Made by a program: the position numbers and the translations under genes
In this document: positions 21,966-35,203 of the stretch, one piece after another
How the letters are laid out: every line of letters starts with the position of its first letter
Position numbering within the stretch: the first letter of the stretch is position 1
Notes under the pieces: model-generated
Database searches by the model: none
Told to the model about the DNA's origin: nothing
Seen by the model: the letters and a program-made list of their open reading frames with translations, nothing else
NCBI GenBank assembly: GCA_030761205.1
Contig: JAULJL010000027.1
Location: 19,718,501-19,782,500 of the forward strand
Source: Fremontodendron californicum
Lineage: Eukaryota > Streptophyta > Magnoliopsida > Malvales > Malvaceae
Length of the DNA: 64,000 bases
Direction: 5' to 3'

Positions 21966-24900
21966 TGTCGCAACCTAAAAAAAAAATAACGACGAGTCTC
22001 ATCGCAAGACTTTATTATTCGTTAGGCGTGACATTAAAAAAAAATCGAGGAAAAGTCGACTTAATTCCTCTAGAAAAATGAAGGTTTTGAAAATGACCTT
22101 AAAAAAGACATGGAGTCGCCACCAATCTTTTTTAGCTAGGTGTGATCGGCCACCTATTAAAACCGGTTTTATAAAATATTTTAAAAATTAATTAAAACAT
22201 TTTAAAAACCAATTTCAAGTCTGCGTTTTAAACCAGAGAAATCAAAGAAGCGGGTTCGGGAGTCGGTTACTTGTGGGGAAGGATTAGCACCCCCACAACG
22301 CCCGTATAAATCGGTACCTTATTAATCGTGTGTTATCTCAAGTCTCGGTAAAAAGTTGGTTTTAAATTTAGTATTTCAAGTTAATTCCCAATTTAAAGAA
22401 AAATAATTTCATTTTTTTTATTGAAAATGATCCAGAATTTATAAATTCAAAATTTTCCTATATTCCCCAACAAACGTGGCAAAATATAGAAATTTTTATT
22501 AGTTTTGGAAAACTTTCCGAATCATTCTCTTTTTTGAAAGAAAGATATTCCTTTATTAATGATAATTGATGATATTCCCTCCAGCAAACCCGGTAGAGAA
22601 CTCATGAATTATTTTAACTCGGGAATATCTTTATATTTTTTTTATTGAAAACCATTATCCTTTTTTGAAAACATTTAAAAGAAATGAATATGTATATGCA
22701 TGACATAAATAAAATGACATAGTACAGTCTAAATAATATAATGCAACCTAAATGACATGACAAATATGAATGGTATGGCATATAATTTAAATGACATGGA
22801 ATAAAATAATGCTATCATATAATATGCATGAAAATAAAAATGCAATGCATGAAATGTATTTTTTCCTTTAATTAAGGAAATCCGTATATCTAAAAAGATA
22901 TCCGGCTACCTTAGGAAAATATGTCAAATTAAATATTCTAAAACCAAAATACTTTGTGATTGTTTGAAAACAATTTTGAAAAGCTTGAATTATCAATAAA
23001 AACTGGGCTAAAAATTTTAAAATGGCTCTAATTTCCTAAGTTTAAAAAATCCGGACTTGACTACCCTTAACCCGGGACTTGAAAAACCATTTTTAGAATT
23101 TGAAAAGGCTTAGAAACCACCCTAAGTCAGTAGCTAACTCTCCTAATCAGCCTACTCTAAGTAAATTAACCAAAACAGAAAAATGGTTTTTTTTTTTTTT
23201 TAAATTCAATTCTGACTCCACTGTCCAGTTTTAATCCACGATTTTTTTATCCTATTTTCAAAAATTCCAAAAATTCTAAAAACAATACTGGAGACTCAAG
23301 ACATATAAAACTACACAAGAAAAAATCGGCTTAATTTTTTGATTAAAGATGAATTCCCAGAAAAACCAGAGATGTACGAGTTTTTGGAGGAAAAAAAACT
23401 GCTTTGTTTTTCTTTAAATTCAATTCTGACACCACTGTCCAGTTTTAATCCACGATTTTTTACCCTATTTTTAAAAATTCCAAAAATTCTGAAAAAATTA
23501 TTGGAGACTCAAGACATGTAAAAATACACGAGAAAAAATCGGTTTAATTGTTTGATCAAAGATGAATTCCCAGAAAAACCAGAGATGTACGAGTTTTTGG
23601 AGGAGAAAAAAAAACTGCTTTGTTTTTCTTTAAATTCAATTCTGACACCACTGTCCAGTTTTAATCCATGATTTTTTACCCTATTTCTAAAAATTCCAAA
23701 AATTCTGAAAAAATTATTGGAGACTCAGGACATGTAAAAATACACGAGAAAAAATCGGCTTAATTTTCTGATCAAAGATGAATTCCCAGAAAAATCAGAA
23801 ATGTACGAGTTTTTTTGAAGAAAAAAAAAGCTGAAAAAAACTGTTTTGCCAACACATTTTTTTGTCGTTGATAAAATCATTTAAAAATAAAAATAAAAAT
23901 ATTTGAAACTCATAAAATGACTTGAAAGCAGTAGCTAGGACTTTTTGAAAGTTAGATAAAAATTGGCTAAGTAAAAAAAATCACAAAGGTAGAATAATCA
24001 ATTTGACAAACTTAATTTTCCACAAGTGTGCTCAAGAGAGCATGACATTGAACCATTAATTGGCTCAAGTCATTATTCAAGTGGCATGAACATGAAATGC
24101 ATGAAACAATGCAGCAAACATAATGCATGAAATGCATGGATCTAAACCTAAATGTAAGGAAAATGCATGACACAAATAATATGGCCTAGACCTAACATGA
24201 ACTTGCATGGCATTTAATGTAACCTAGACCTAAGACATGCATGGTATTTTCACAAACACAAGGCATGCTTAATTCAAAAATCCAACCAAATATCATGCAA
24301 ATGCATAAACCTAACAACTAGCATGACAAAAATACAACACACAATGCAAAACACATAGAGTAGCCAAATGGCCCCAAGCTTCAACAAGCATGGCATTTTC
24401 ACAAACACTTGGTATGCTAGCATGAAAAACTAAGTCATAACACAAAAATCACACAAGCATTTTCACAAACACCTAATATACCAAATCTAAAACATGCTCA
24501 CTAAGATATAAAACAAGAATCATGCAAAGAATCACACAAGCATTTTCACAAACACTTAATATGCTAACTCTAAAACATGCTCAAATTTAAACAACATGAA
24601 AACAGAAAATTAAAAATGCAAAAACATGATATCTAAGACATAAATGGCAACAAACAAAGCAACCAAATTAAATATAACTTAAGAACATGAAATAACATAA
24701 TATTTAAAACATAAAAAATAAAGAAAATAGCATAAACAATATGGTAAAATGAATCAAAAATAACAACTTAAAATAAATAATGTAGGCCATTTGGCCATGG
24801 TGAGTTTATTGTAAAAACAAAATGTAAGAAAAATATACTTAAGAAAGGAAATGAAGGAAGAACAAGAAACATTATTTTAAAATGAAAACTCACCAAGTAG

Positions 24901-26753
24901 CTTTTGAACGGATTAAGCTATAAACCCTCAGAGTAGCTTTTGAACGGATTAAGCCACAAACCCTCTCACAAGTAGCTTTTGAACGGATTAAGCTATAAAC
25001 CCTCAGAGTAGCTTTTGAACGGATTAAGCTACAAACCCTCAGAGTAGCTTTTGAACGGATTAAGCTATAAACCATCAGAGTAGCTTTTGAACGGATTAAG
25101 CTACAAACCCTCTCAACAAAAACACTATGACTCACCACCCGGATAATCCTAATACAAGTGTATAGACTATCTCACAAGGGGTAGTGGGTGATTTCAACCA
25201 AAGGCCAAGACCTCTTATTTATAAGGTGAGCACCTCCTTGGCTTGACATTACAAAGGGATGTGGGATTGGGACTTAGGCTCAAAAATGAAAATCTCTAAC
25301 TTAACTCTTGATTTTTAATCACTTGATTGAAAAAAGCCTAAGCTTCCTCCTTCCTTTGGGCTTGGGCAGGCCAGCACTTCTCTTTTCCAGCCCAGCTCTG
25401 ATTTTTGAAAGGCCCAAAGAAGCCCTTTTCGGTTGCTTGGGTGAAACGACCATTTTGCCCCCCGGATGCAAAATAAATATCAAACGGGCTCCAAATTCAA
25501 TTTTTCTTTTTTTAATACTTCCAAAATAATAAAATATTGAGTTCTGGAAGTTTTCAAAATTATCCGAGTCCGTTTGCTATTTATTTGGATTTTTTCTTCC
25601 CAAAATGTCCTTTTATGCCCCTACTTTTTACCATTTTTTAAACGAGCTCCAAATCAAGATTTTTCTTCACCAATCTCTTCAAAATAATTAAAAAGTGTGA
25701 TTGGAAGTTTTCATAATTTTTGGAGCTCATTTGGTATTTTTTCGGGATTTATCGGCTTGAATTACTGCATAGAAGGCCCGGGATTTGGCCATTTTGCAAA
25801 CGAACTCGGAATCAAGATTTTCTTTCGCCAATCTCTTCCAAATAATTTAAAAATGAGATTTGCCAAATTTCAGAATTTTTGGAGTCCATTTTCTATTTTT
25901 CCGGGATTTATCTTTTTGAATTACTGTATTAGAAGCCCAGGATTTGGCCATTTTGCAAACGAACTCGGAATCAAGATTTTCTTTCGCCAATCTCCTTCAA
26001 ATGATTTAAGAATGAGATTGACAAATTTTTCAGAATTTTCGGAGTCCATTTGCTATTTTTCCCAAATTTTTCCAATTTTGCCCTTTAACCTTCAAAACCC
26101 GGTTTTGCTCAAAACAAGTCCGATTTTCATATTTTCTTCAATCTGAGCCTTGGGCCATCCTTTTTAATCATTCCTCATTTATTGGGGGCTTTGGTCTTAC
26201 CAAGTCGGGCCATTTCTGTGATTCTTCCCGATTTCACCGAAATCCGCTAAAAACCCTAATTCTCGGTTTTCTCCCGGATTGACTTTTCTTTTGATTTTTC
26301 TTGCAAGTGACTTCTCCATTTCCCGTAGTCAGTGCTTATCTTTCATTTGGAACCTTCAATTTCGACCAGTTTGATCGTTTAAGCACTTTTCCCCAAATTT
26401 CTCGGATTAGGGTTTCTTTTCTACTGAATCTCCAAATCCCAACTTTCGAACTCCATATCTTTCAATGTAGACCTCGTATTATCAAAATTCTTTCTCCATT
26501 TTTCAATTGAACTTAAAATCTTGATTTTGAAAGTGGGTTGACTTTTTTAGTAGTTGACTTTCTGGGGTTGACTTTTTCGGGGTTGACTTTTTCGGGGTTG
26601 ACTTTTTTCAAGTTTGACTTTTTGTGCTCGCACTTTTAAACTAAGTCTCGGAGTACCACCTGCAGGATGAAAACAGTCTTTTTATACTCGAAAACATCAA
26701 TATAGGAAGAAAATATACCTGTTTAGTGGCCCAGACAAAATTAGGTGTCTACA
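21966..26753 (-). repeat. 3' LTR of the Ogre-type element (4788 bp)
   Basis: It differs from the other LTR at only a scatter of bases. TATA-type motif TATAAATAAG is on the minus strand at 25214-25223. It contains several internal tandem repeats: about three copies of a 213-217-bp unit (23190-23830), five copies of CATTTTCACAAACAC text (24240-24570), six copies of a roughly 35-bp unit (24897-25114), about three copies of a 140-bp unit (25640-26060) and GGGGTTGACTTTTTC-like 17-bp units (26528-26620). Small reading frames within it are repeat artefacts present in both LTRs. Confidence 0.95.
24897..25114. repeat. Six-copy ~35-bp tandem repeat in Ogre LTR
   Basis: Unit contains GTAGCTTTTGAACGGATTA. 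The same array, with the same copy number and order, is in the other LTR (about 38134-38351). Confidence 0.9.
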
Positions 26754-26768
26754 GCTGCCCCTCTTTGG
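26754..26768 (-). promoter_or_regulatory. Polypurine tract of Ogre-type element
   Basis: CCAAAGAGGGGCAGC on the minus strand abuts the 3' LTR and fixes the element's orientation. Confidence 0.8.
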
Positions 26769-27119
26769 CTATTGCTGAGAATTAGGAATCAGACAAAGAT
26801 AAACCAACACTAATTTTGTACGGTCAGTGAAATCACATGGAAAGGAAAGGGGTTTTCTTTTTCATTTCTTCATTCATTTTTGCATTTTGCATTTTTTATT
26901 TTCTTTTTTCATTTTCTATTTTTTTCATTTTTTCTCTTTTTTCTTTTTTTTTCAAAAATTTTTTTTTTTTGAAAACAGTAAATTGAAGATTTGTCTTTAA
27001 ATTGAATTCCCTGCCTAAACAAGGCTCGATTCGTCTTAAGGAAACGAATTCGATTTGCAAGAAAGGAAATGACCTCGACGATGGTCTCGGGGCATTAACC
27101 TGTCTTGTTCTCAACTGTG

Positions 27120-28638
27120 TTTAAAATTCTGGATATCTCCTCCAGAAGCTTCGGCTATCACCACCAAAGTCTTGCTCATTTTTTTTAAAATGTAAAAATT
27201 CTAGGTATCACCTCCAGAAGCTTCAGCTATCACCACCGAAGACTTTCTATCTTTTCAAAGGATTTTAAAACTTTGGATATCTCCGCCAGAGGCTTCAGCT
27301 ATCACCACCGAAGTCTTGCTCATTTTTAAAACTGTAAAATTCTGGGTATCATCTCCAGAAGCTTCAGCTATCACCACCGAAGACTTTCTACCTTTTCAAA
27401 GGACTTTAAAAAAAAAAACTCTGGATATCTCCACCAGAGGCTTCAGCTATCACCACCGAAGACTTGTTCATAAATAAAAAAGAGTACCTCGACGATGATT
27501 TCGGGGCTCGACTCGCCTTAAGGAAACGAAATCGATTATACCTGAAAGCTTTAAGAGATGATGCAAATGCTTCATGATGCAAATGCAAATGTCTTTTGTT
27601 GATGCAAACGCTTCTTGATGTAGATGCAAATGACTTAGATTGGTGCAAATGTCTTTGATGCAAATGTAAATGACTTGATTTGATGCAAACTTTCTTGATG
27701 CAGATTTAACTAACTTAGATTGATGCAAATGCTTCTTGATGTAGATGCACATGTTGAAAAAAATTCTGGATAACTCCTTCAAAAGAAGATTTCTCATTTT
27801 TCAAAATTATAAAACCCTGGATATCTCCACCAGAGGCTTCAGCTATCACCACCGAAGACTTCTTCATTTTTAAAACTGTAAAATTTTGGATATCCCCACC
27901 AGAAGCTTTGGCTATCACCACCAAAGACTTGCTCAATATAAAATTCTAGATAACTCATCTAGAAGAAGATTTCTCATGTTTCAAAATTATAAAACCCTGG
28001 ATATCTCCACCAGAGGCTTCAGCTATCACCACCGAAGACTTATTCACTTTTAAAACTGCAAAATTCTGGATATCACCACCAGAAGCTTTGGCTATCACCA
28101 CCAAAGACTTGGTCATTGTAAAATTCTAGGTAACTCCTTCAGAATAAAATTTCTCATTTTTCAAAATTATAAAACCCTGGATATCTCCACCAGAGGCTTC
28201 AGCTATCACCACCGAAGACTTCTTCATTTTTAAAACTGTAACATTCTGGATATCCCCACCAGAAGCTTTGGCTATCACCACCAAAGACTTGCTCATTGTA
28301 AAATTCTGGGTAACTCCTTCAGAATAAAATTTCTCATTTTTCAAAATTATAAAACCCTGGATATCTCCACCAGAGGCTTCAGCTATCACCACTGAAGACT
28401 TGTTCACTTTTAAAACTGCAAAATTCTGGATATCACCACCAGAAGCTTTGCTCATCACCACCAAAGACTTGGTCATTGTAAAATTCTGGGTAACTCCTTC
28501 AGAATAAAATTTCTCATTTTTCAAAATTATAAAACCTTGGATATCTCCACCAGAGGCTTCAGCTATCACCACCGAAGACTTGTTCACTTTTAAAACTGTA
28601 AAATTCTGGATATCCCCACCAGAAGCTTTGAGAAATGA
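27120..28638 (-). repeat. Tandem and higher-order repeat in Ogre 3' region
   Basis: A module carrying CCAGAGGCTTCAGCTATCAC recurs at about 70-76 bp from 27120 to 27460. From 27811 on it becomes a strict 180-bp unit (starts at 27811, 27991, 28171, 28351 and 28531). Each unit holds two good modules and one degenerate spacer. On the minus strand 180 bp equals 60 codons, and 28126-28671 stays open, reading a repeat with EASGGDIQ and KASGGDIQ in alternation. Coding function is doubtful. Confidence 0.9.
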
Positions 28639-31418
28639 TGCAGATGCACATGGTGTTAACAAGGTGCTCATGCTTCATGGTGCAAATGTAAAATATTTCT
28701 TAGTGCAAATGCAAATGGCCTGGATTGATGCCCATGTTTCATGATGCAGATGCCCCTACTAATTGTGTTCATGTAACTGGTTTATGAATGGTGTAACTAA
28801 AATTACCACACAGTAATGAAAATGCAATGATTCTAGAAATGATGCAATTGCTTGAGATGACACAAATGCGAATTCCATGAAGAATGTAAATGTAAAGGTA
28901 AAATGCAGATGCTTATGGAATAATGCCAATGCAAATACCCATGAATGATGCAAATGCTTGCCGACACTGTGCAGATGCAAAAGCTCGATAAAGAGATGAG
29001 TGCTCATGAGTGATGCAAATGCCCCCGGTTGTTTTTCTAGACTTTGGCTTAGCCTTTCAAATTCATTTTTCCTCTTCAAATCAGAGTATATCTTCAATTC
29101 ATTTCGGCTATTCTCTTTGCCCCAACAGTTTTCAAACTTTCATGAACAGAGATCTGAACTGGGTTCGATATCTTCTTCTCATATCTGGAAGTCAGGACCT
29201 ATCCTGGCAGTTCTATACCTTTGAGTTAGAAAAATCCTTGTCACATGTCATCATCAAAAATGGGTATTTCAAAAATATTTTTTTTTGTTTTGAAAAACAA
29301 TTTTGCTTATTTAAGGAAAACTTCTAAGCCAAAAATTTTAACTCCACAGTGTATGATGTACAAATCTTTTGATGACTGATGATCACTGTTAGAAAATTCC
29401 CTAAGTATTAATCTGGGTTTTTCCAACTGGGATTGGCAAGGCTTGGTATAACAAGATTCTGACTTTTTCAGGAAAACTTCATGACAAAAATGTATATCCT
29501 TTCTAGGCTCACAAATGGAACATGTTTTACAAATCATGAATTTATTGAGAACCAAACAAATTCAACATTCTTTTAGTTTCCATATCAAGGCATTTTGACA
29601 AGCGTCAAGATTGGCCTGGATGTTCAAACTGGAAAGTTTAATCTTGGAGAAAAAAGTTTCAGTTTTTTTTGAAGACAATCCTTTGAATGAGAATTGACAA
29701 TTTGGGGGTTCAAGAAATCCTAGATGTTCCTTGATGACCACTCCTTTAATAAGATCTTTTCTTTTTGGGGTATCGGCACTATCATAGAGGGCATTGAAAA
29801 TTTCCAAATTTACTCTAGACCGCCCATTTTTGGGTTTTCGCCCTAGAGTCACATTTTTTCCTTTTTTTTTTTTTACCATACACTTGAGAATTCTAAATTC
29901 TTCCTTAGTGAAATGATAATTCGATGAAATGGGATAAAATCTAAGGAAAAACCTTTCAAATTAAATATTCATGCTTGATCAAAATGGACTTTTAAAGCAC
30001 GTAATGTAGGCCATGGCTCAGGGTTCAGAAAGAAAGGATAAATAGGCCCAAAATATGTGTTTGAGGGTAATCAGATCAAGGATCATTTCTTGAGGAGGGT
30101 TCTCTTTGAAGCATTTGTCCCTTCTTGGATATTTCTTTCCTTTTGACTTTTGTGTCTTTCTTTCCTCGCTCTTGGCTTTCAATTTGTCATGTATTTCACA
30201 CATTTTGTTTTCTTTTTTTATTGTGTTTTTTGTTTTTCTTGGCTTTCATTTCGCCATCTTTTCCTCTTCTTTTTTCTTTGACAGAGTGCGCCCGTATTTA
30301 TTCGGGGATCCATTTGCTTTTTGTCTATCCTTGAGCTGTCACTCATTTCTCAATGATCTTTGAAAAGATCTTTCCTCGCATTTGCCCCCCAGTAGAGGGT
30401 AATCCTTGATCAGGGTTCAAAGAAGAAAGAATTCTTTTGGCTCAAAAGGGGTGACTATGGATAATAATTTTTTTTTTTGTGAAAGGGATATGAAAGATGG
30501 CCATTTCTCATGTCAAGCACAAATATTCACATTGAAAAGCAATTCCCAAGGGAAATAGATATTCAGAATTTTATTTTGCACTTTGGAATCATCCGAGTTC
30601 TCATATGCATGATATCACAATTTTTCTTTTTTTGTTTTCTTTTTTTTTTTTGTTTTTTTTTTGTTTTTTTCGTCGCATGCCCCCAATGATTCATGCATTA
30701 AGTCCATTCTTATTCACGATGTATCCATCATTTCCACATATGATGCCCCAATTTGATTAACCATGAAGAATAAGAGACAAAGAAAACCTGTTTTTGGGTC
30801 ATATTTTCCTTGTCTCTTCAAAGAACTCAGATTGGAAACTCAGCCTTTTCTCTGGGACAAGGGATAATCTAGTTTAATCATTGTGCCCCAGGGTGTCAAT
30901 CATGAAGTGATGTCTAGGCAATGAATGGTTTTAGCACAATCTTGACACACATCAAATTACCAAAATTTGGATTCTTGATAGAATGTCTCATTTGTTTGAT
31001 TTTCAAGGAATTTGAAAATTTTCAAAAAGTTCGTTCCTTTGTTCATAGCCTAGACTAAGATCTACGTCTTTGCTTATTCTGTGATGACAATGGTTTTATG
31101 AAGTCAAATCATTCATATTCCTTGAAGCATTAGGTCTTTCAAGTGGTCTCGGTTCAAAAGATTTAGGCTTAGGAAAGCCTAAAAGAGAGGGCTGAAGGTA
31201 TTGGGTCATTTCTAACAATGATCATCAATCTTCTTGAGACTATCCATCACTAAAAATTCCTTAATGCTTGTTTTTGCAAATTCAAGTTATTGTTGAAACA
31301 CGACAAACACAAAGCATTTAAAATACAAAATTCATTTAATTCATGTAGATGTTAACATGAGACAAGTGCTTTCCTCATCATAGTGTATAGAACTACATGT
31401 GTCAAAAACCTAATATGA
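28639..31418 (-). other. Ogre interior between gag and 3' repeats, no pol
   Basis: Degenerate GATGCAAATG-type repeats run to about 29000. From there to gag I see only short frames, such as a Lys-rich one at 29562-29879 on minus, with no recognisable protease, RT, RNase H or integrase motifs. Several long T runs occur (for example 30625-30670). The position is where pol would be in a complete element. Confidence 0.7.
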
Positions 31419-32876
31419 TCATGCACAATGTTTCTTATGACACTTGACTTCCCCATCTTCAAAACTTATCGAACCAGCCTTGATGAGATCTCTGACCTTG
31501 TACTTCAAAGCGGGGCAGTTCTCTGTTGAGTGACCTTGATTGCCAGAATGGTACCCACAACACTCATTAGCATCATACCAGCTCGGATAAGGGGGCTTCA
31601 GAGGCGCTATTTGCATGGGTGTCACAAGGTGATTCTGGATGAGTTGAGGTAGTATCTCACTGTATGTCATAGGAATCAGGTCAACCGGATTTCTTTTTCG
31701 CTTTTTATGCCCCTTTTGATTATCCCCAAGGGTGTTCGATTGATAGACAGATGTAAATTCTGGTGTAGTTGCAGTCATTGGTTGGTAGGGATAAAAACCA
31801 TGAGAGACGTTATTCAGGGTAGAGTAAAATGGTTGATATGAGGAGAATTGGGGAGGTGGGGCAAAGTCTTCCACGACTTGGGTATCTTCTTTTTTCTTTT
31901 CAGATGCCCCCTTGTTCTTGGTATTGGATGTTCCTTCTCTTTCAAGTTTCCCACTCTTGAGAGCATTCTCAATCATCTCTCCTGAAATTACCATGTCCGC
32001 AAAATTCTTCGAAGCATTGCCGACGAGTCTGTCATAGTACGGGGCCTGCAGTGTATTCACGAAAAGGATAGTGATTTCCTTTTGTGTCAAGGGCGGTTGT
32101 ACTTGGGCAGCCAAGCTCATCCACCGGTGTGCATATTCTTTGAAGCTCTCAGTAGCTTTTTTCTCCATATTTTGCAAAGTGAGACGATCAAGTGTCCTGT
32201 CGGTCATATGCTTGTACTGGTTTAGAAAAGCCCTAGCCAAATCATTCCAAGAGCGAATCTGATCCTTGCTCAACTGACTATACCACCTAATTGCGGACCC
32301 GCTGAGGCTATCCTGAATGCAGTGAATTAAAAGCTTATCATTATCTATCTGACTTGTCATCTTTCGGTAGAACATAGTGATGTGGGCTGATGGATCGGTC
32401 GTCCCGTCATATTTCACAAAGTCAGGGATCTTGAACTTAGGAGGAATGACTAAATCGAGGACCAAGCATCGTTCTTTCGCCTCTACATTCCCGAATACGT
32501 CTGCATTTTCTACTGCCCGGAGCCTTTCATCTAGCAACTGATATTTCCTTTGGGAATCTGCCAACTCAACCTCATTTACTGCAACCCTTTTCAACTTTGC
32601 CTGTTCAGCTGGATCATCTGAGTTTAGGACATTGACGAGGTTAACAGTGTTCTGGGCATCACTTATTACGACCTCATCTTGGCCCTTTTGTGCCTCTAAC
32701 CCTTCTCCGGTGACAAAGTTTTCGGTGTATCCTTTTCCCTTGATTACGGCAGACATCAACTCCATCAATTTAGTCATCTGATCCTTAGATTCTACTTGAG
32801 ACTTTGCCAGCTGTTCTCGCAATTCTTTCTGTTCCCTTTCCATTTTTTCCATTCGGGCAACTTGTTCATCCTCCAT
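31419..32876 (-). CDS. gag: Gag protein of Tat/Ogre-type element (485 aa)
   Basis: Gag forms the virus-like particle that packages element RNA. The frame is intact. Residues 1-45 form a Glu/Lys/Met-rich coiled coil (MEDEQVARMEKMEREQKELR). The middle has the retrotransposon gag domain, with ...RWYSQL, SWNDLARAFLNQY and ESFKEYAHRW motifs. Near the C-terminus a CX2HX5HX4C finger (CGYHSGNQGHSTENC) is followed by a KVRDLIKAGSISFED-type tail, typical of Tat/Ogre Gag. It ends soon after the finger, where complete elements read on into protease, so pol has been deleted. The start is the ATG ahead of the coiled coil. Confidence 0.9.
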   Translation of the reverse strand: MEDEQVARMEKMEREQKELREQLAKSQVESKDQMTKLMELMSAVIKGKGYTENFVTGEGLEAQKGQDEVVISDAQNTVNLVNVLNSDDPAEQAKLKRVAVNEVELADSQRKYQLLDERLRAVENADVFGNVEAKERCLVLDLVIPPKFKIPDFVKYDGTTDPSAHITMFYRKMTSQIDNDKLLIHCIQDSLSGSAIRWYSQLSKDQIRSWNDLARAFLNQYKHMTDRTLDRLTLQNMEKKATESFKEYAHRWMSLAAQVQPPLTQKEITILFVNTLQAPYYDRLVGNASKNFADMVISGEMIENALKSGKLEREGTSNTKNKGASEKKKEDTQVVEDFAPPPQFSSYQPFYSTLNNVSHGFYPYQPMTATTPEFTSVYQSNTLGDNQKGHKKRKRNPVDLIPMTYSEILPQLIQNHLVTPMQIAPLKPPYPSWYDANECCGYHSGNQGHSTENCPALKYKVRDLIKAGSISFEDGEVKCHKKHCA

Positions 32877-35182
32877 AGCACTAGCCTGTATTAAAAGGGT
32901 ACTCAGTACTTCTTTTGATTTGAAATGGAAATTCTTTCAAAGACTCCTAAAGCCAAGCCAACTTCTATTTTATTTCCCCCAAATGTATGTCATGATGAAT
33001 GAGCCATGAATGCAATTTGATGCATGTGAAGCCTAAACAATATGATGTATGGATATGTACAATGGAAACATGCTGACCATATATGTGATAAATGCAATCA
33101 CAATGCCAACATGTTGCAAACAAAGAATAAACAAATCAACACATGGATATATGCAATGACTGATCATATGCATTTTAGCATGTTTCCCAATGAATGATCG
33201 TATATCCTATGAATGCAACACGGTGTCAATTATGATACATGCAAACAATGAATGATTGATATAGAGTATATACAAAGAAAATCATGCTAACCATGTGTGT
33301 CATGAATACGACCTAATGCTAACATGATGTATGTAATAAGCAAATTAATGCATGAACATATACAAAGAAATTATGCTGACTATGTTTGTTATGAATGCAA
33401 CCCAAAGTCAACATGATGCATGTAAAGAATAAGCAGATCAATGCATGGATATATACAATGAATGACCATGTATGTTCCAAATGTATTTCCCAATGAATGA
33501 TCATATACACTATGAATGCCACACAATGTCAATTATGATGCATGTGAAGAATAAATGACTGACACAGAGTATATACAAAGAAAGTCATGCTGGCCGTGTA
33601 TGTCATGAATGCAACCCAATGCCAATATGAAAAATTAATGCATGAGCATAACATGACGACTATGTATGCCATGAATGCACCCTGATGCCAACATGATGCA
33701 TGTAAAAAAATAAGCAAATTAATGCATGGATATATATAGGAAAATCATTTCTGACTATGAATGCATGAATGCAACTTGATGCTACCATGATGCATATAGA
33801 GAAAGAATAAATTGATATATGGATATATACAGAAAAATCATGCTGACTATGAATGCATGAATGCAACTTGATGCCAACATGATGCATGTAAAGAAAGAAT
33901 AAATTGATACATAAGTATATACAAATAATGACCATGCATGTCATAAACGTATCTTACAATGAATGACCATGCATGCTATGACTATAACATGATGTCAAAA
34001 TGATACATGCAAAAATAAATGAATTAACACAAAGGTATATACAAAGAAATCAATGATTACACGAAATTGGTGGGACTATTCAAAAATCTCATTATGCAGG
34101 ATTCGCCTCCAATTTTTGTTTTTTTTGATTTTTTTTTGATAAACCAATCACATCATTTTCAAAAGAATTTCAGGGTGGATCTTACTATGGTACAATATGC
34201 AAATGTTCATGTGACACTACCGGTTTTATGAAATCATCAAATTCAATTACCAACTGTTTATTGCAAAGAATGAGATCAATAATACAACCAAAAATGTACA
34301 TGCTCTATTTACACATGCATGAAATGTGCCACATGCAAAAATGCTTGAAAAAGGATTTTTTTTTATTTAAAAACAGCTAATGAACATCTGCCCCAGCAAT
34401 ATCTGCTTATTTAGGCATCACGATGCCTTCGAGGCGGAGTATCACATTCATTACGGGCGATGTACGTACATCGTTGCCCGATCTACCACACTTATTCGGA
34501 GTGTAAAACATGTAACAAAAAGTTTAGAAATGTCCCTCCATGTGTTCCTATTTTCGGTATATCTAACGGAAATTCGGGATGGCTTCGCCTAGGTTCACTA
34601 TATGAGGGTGAATCGGTTCTAAGGCCCCGAATTGTTCCTCACTGTCGCCGGTGAAGGCTAGTAAGGCACCCCGATAAAAGCGGGTTCAATTCGTTAGAGT
34701 ATATTTTCCTATGCCCGTACGGAGGATTATCACGATGGCATTAGGTACTTTATACTCCGAAAGTGTTTCACTAGCCCATACGGAGGACCATCACGAAGGC
34801 GTAGTTACTTTACTCCCACTTAAAAGGACGGAACCCGGGTATAGGATTCATGTTATGCAAATGCACGTGTAGTGTGTGTGGAGGAATAATAAACCTTTCA
34901 CCACCTATTCTACAAACCTTATTCTAAATGTCCTAACAATTAAAACATTCAAGAATAGTGTAACGCATTATACGACAAGTAGTTATAATATACAACCTTA
35001 AATAGCTAGAGAACAATAATAAAATGCATGCACATGAGTATGAACATATTTAAAAATATTTTATTATTTTCAAAATTCTCCTTATTAACAAAAATATGGG
35101 AATTAAAACTAAATACCAATAAAACCAACAAAACCGAGACTTTGATAACACACGACTAATTCTAGGCTTGACTCTCTAATAT
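32877..35182 (-). other. 5' leader of the Ogre-type element
   Basis: A leader of about 2.3 kb lies between primer site and gag. It contains diverged repeats of about 90-110 bp built on ATGAATGCAAC...GATGCATG...TATATACA (about 33000-34050). A more GC-rich block follows (34400-34860), with a 16-bp palindrome at 34458-34473 and a duplicated CGGAGGA..ATCACGA motif near 34720 and 34793. No convincing ORF is seen. Confidence 0.75.
34458..34473. other. Perfect 16-bp palindrome in the Ogre leader
   Basis: CGATGTACGTACATCG, flanked by GGG and TTGCCC that lengthen the possible stem. It lies in the GC-richer block downstream of the primer site. Confidence 0.85.
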
Positions 35183-35200
35183 TCCCCAGTGGAGTCGCCA
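35183..35200 (-). promoter_or_regulatory. Primer-binding site of Ogre-type element
   Basis: TGGCGACTCCACTGGGGA on the minus strand, three bases inside the 5' LTR. From memory this is the type (tRNA-Arg) reported for Ogre/Tat elements. Confidence 0.75.
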
Positions 35201-35203
35201 AGC

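Noticed and set aside
24890..25138. Repetitive 82-residue frame with SLIRSKATLRVY repeats (also 38127-38375)
   Set aside because: It is the translation of a six-copy 35-bp repeat inside both Ogre LTRs.
25697..26146. 149-residue frame with repeated GFGHFANELGIKIFFRQS (also 38934-39383)
   Set aside because: Encoded by a tandem repeat within the Ogre LTR U3; in antisense to the element and without a gene-like start or neighbours.
27120..28638. CRISPR array
   Set aside because: Repeats are long, degenerate and adjacent without unique spacers, in plant retrotransposon DNA.
29562..29879. Lys-rich 105-residue frame on minus as a pol or accessory gene of the Ogre element
   Set aside because: No retrotransposon motif or known family is visible; it may be chance in a decayed interior.
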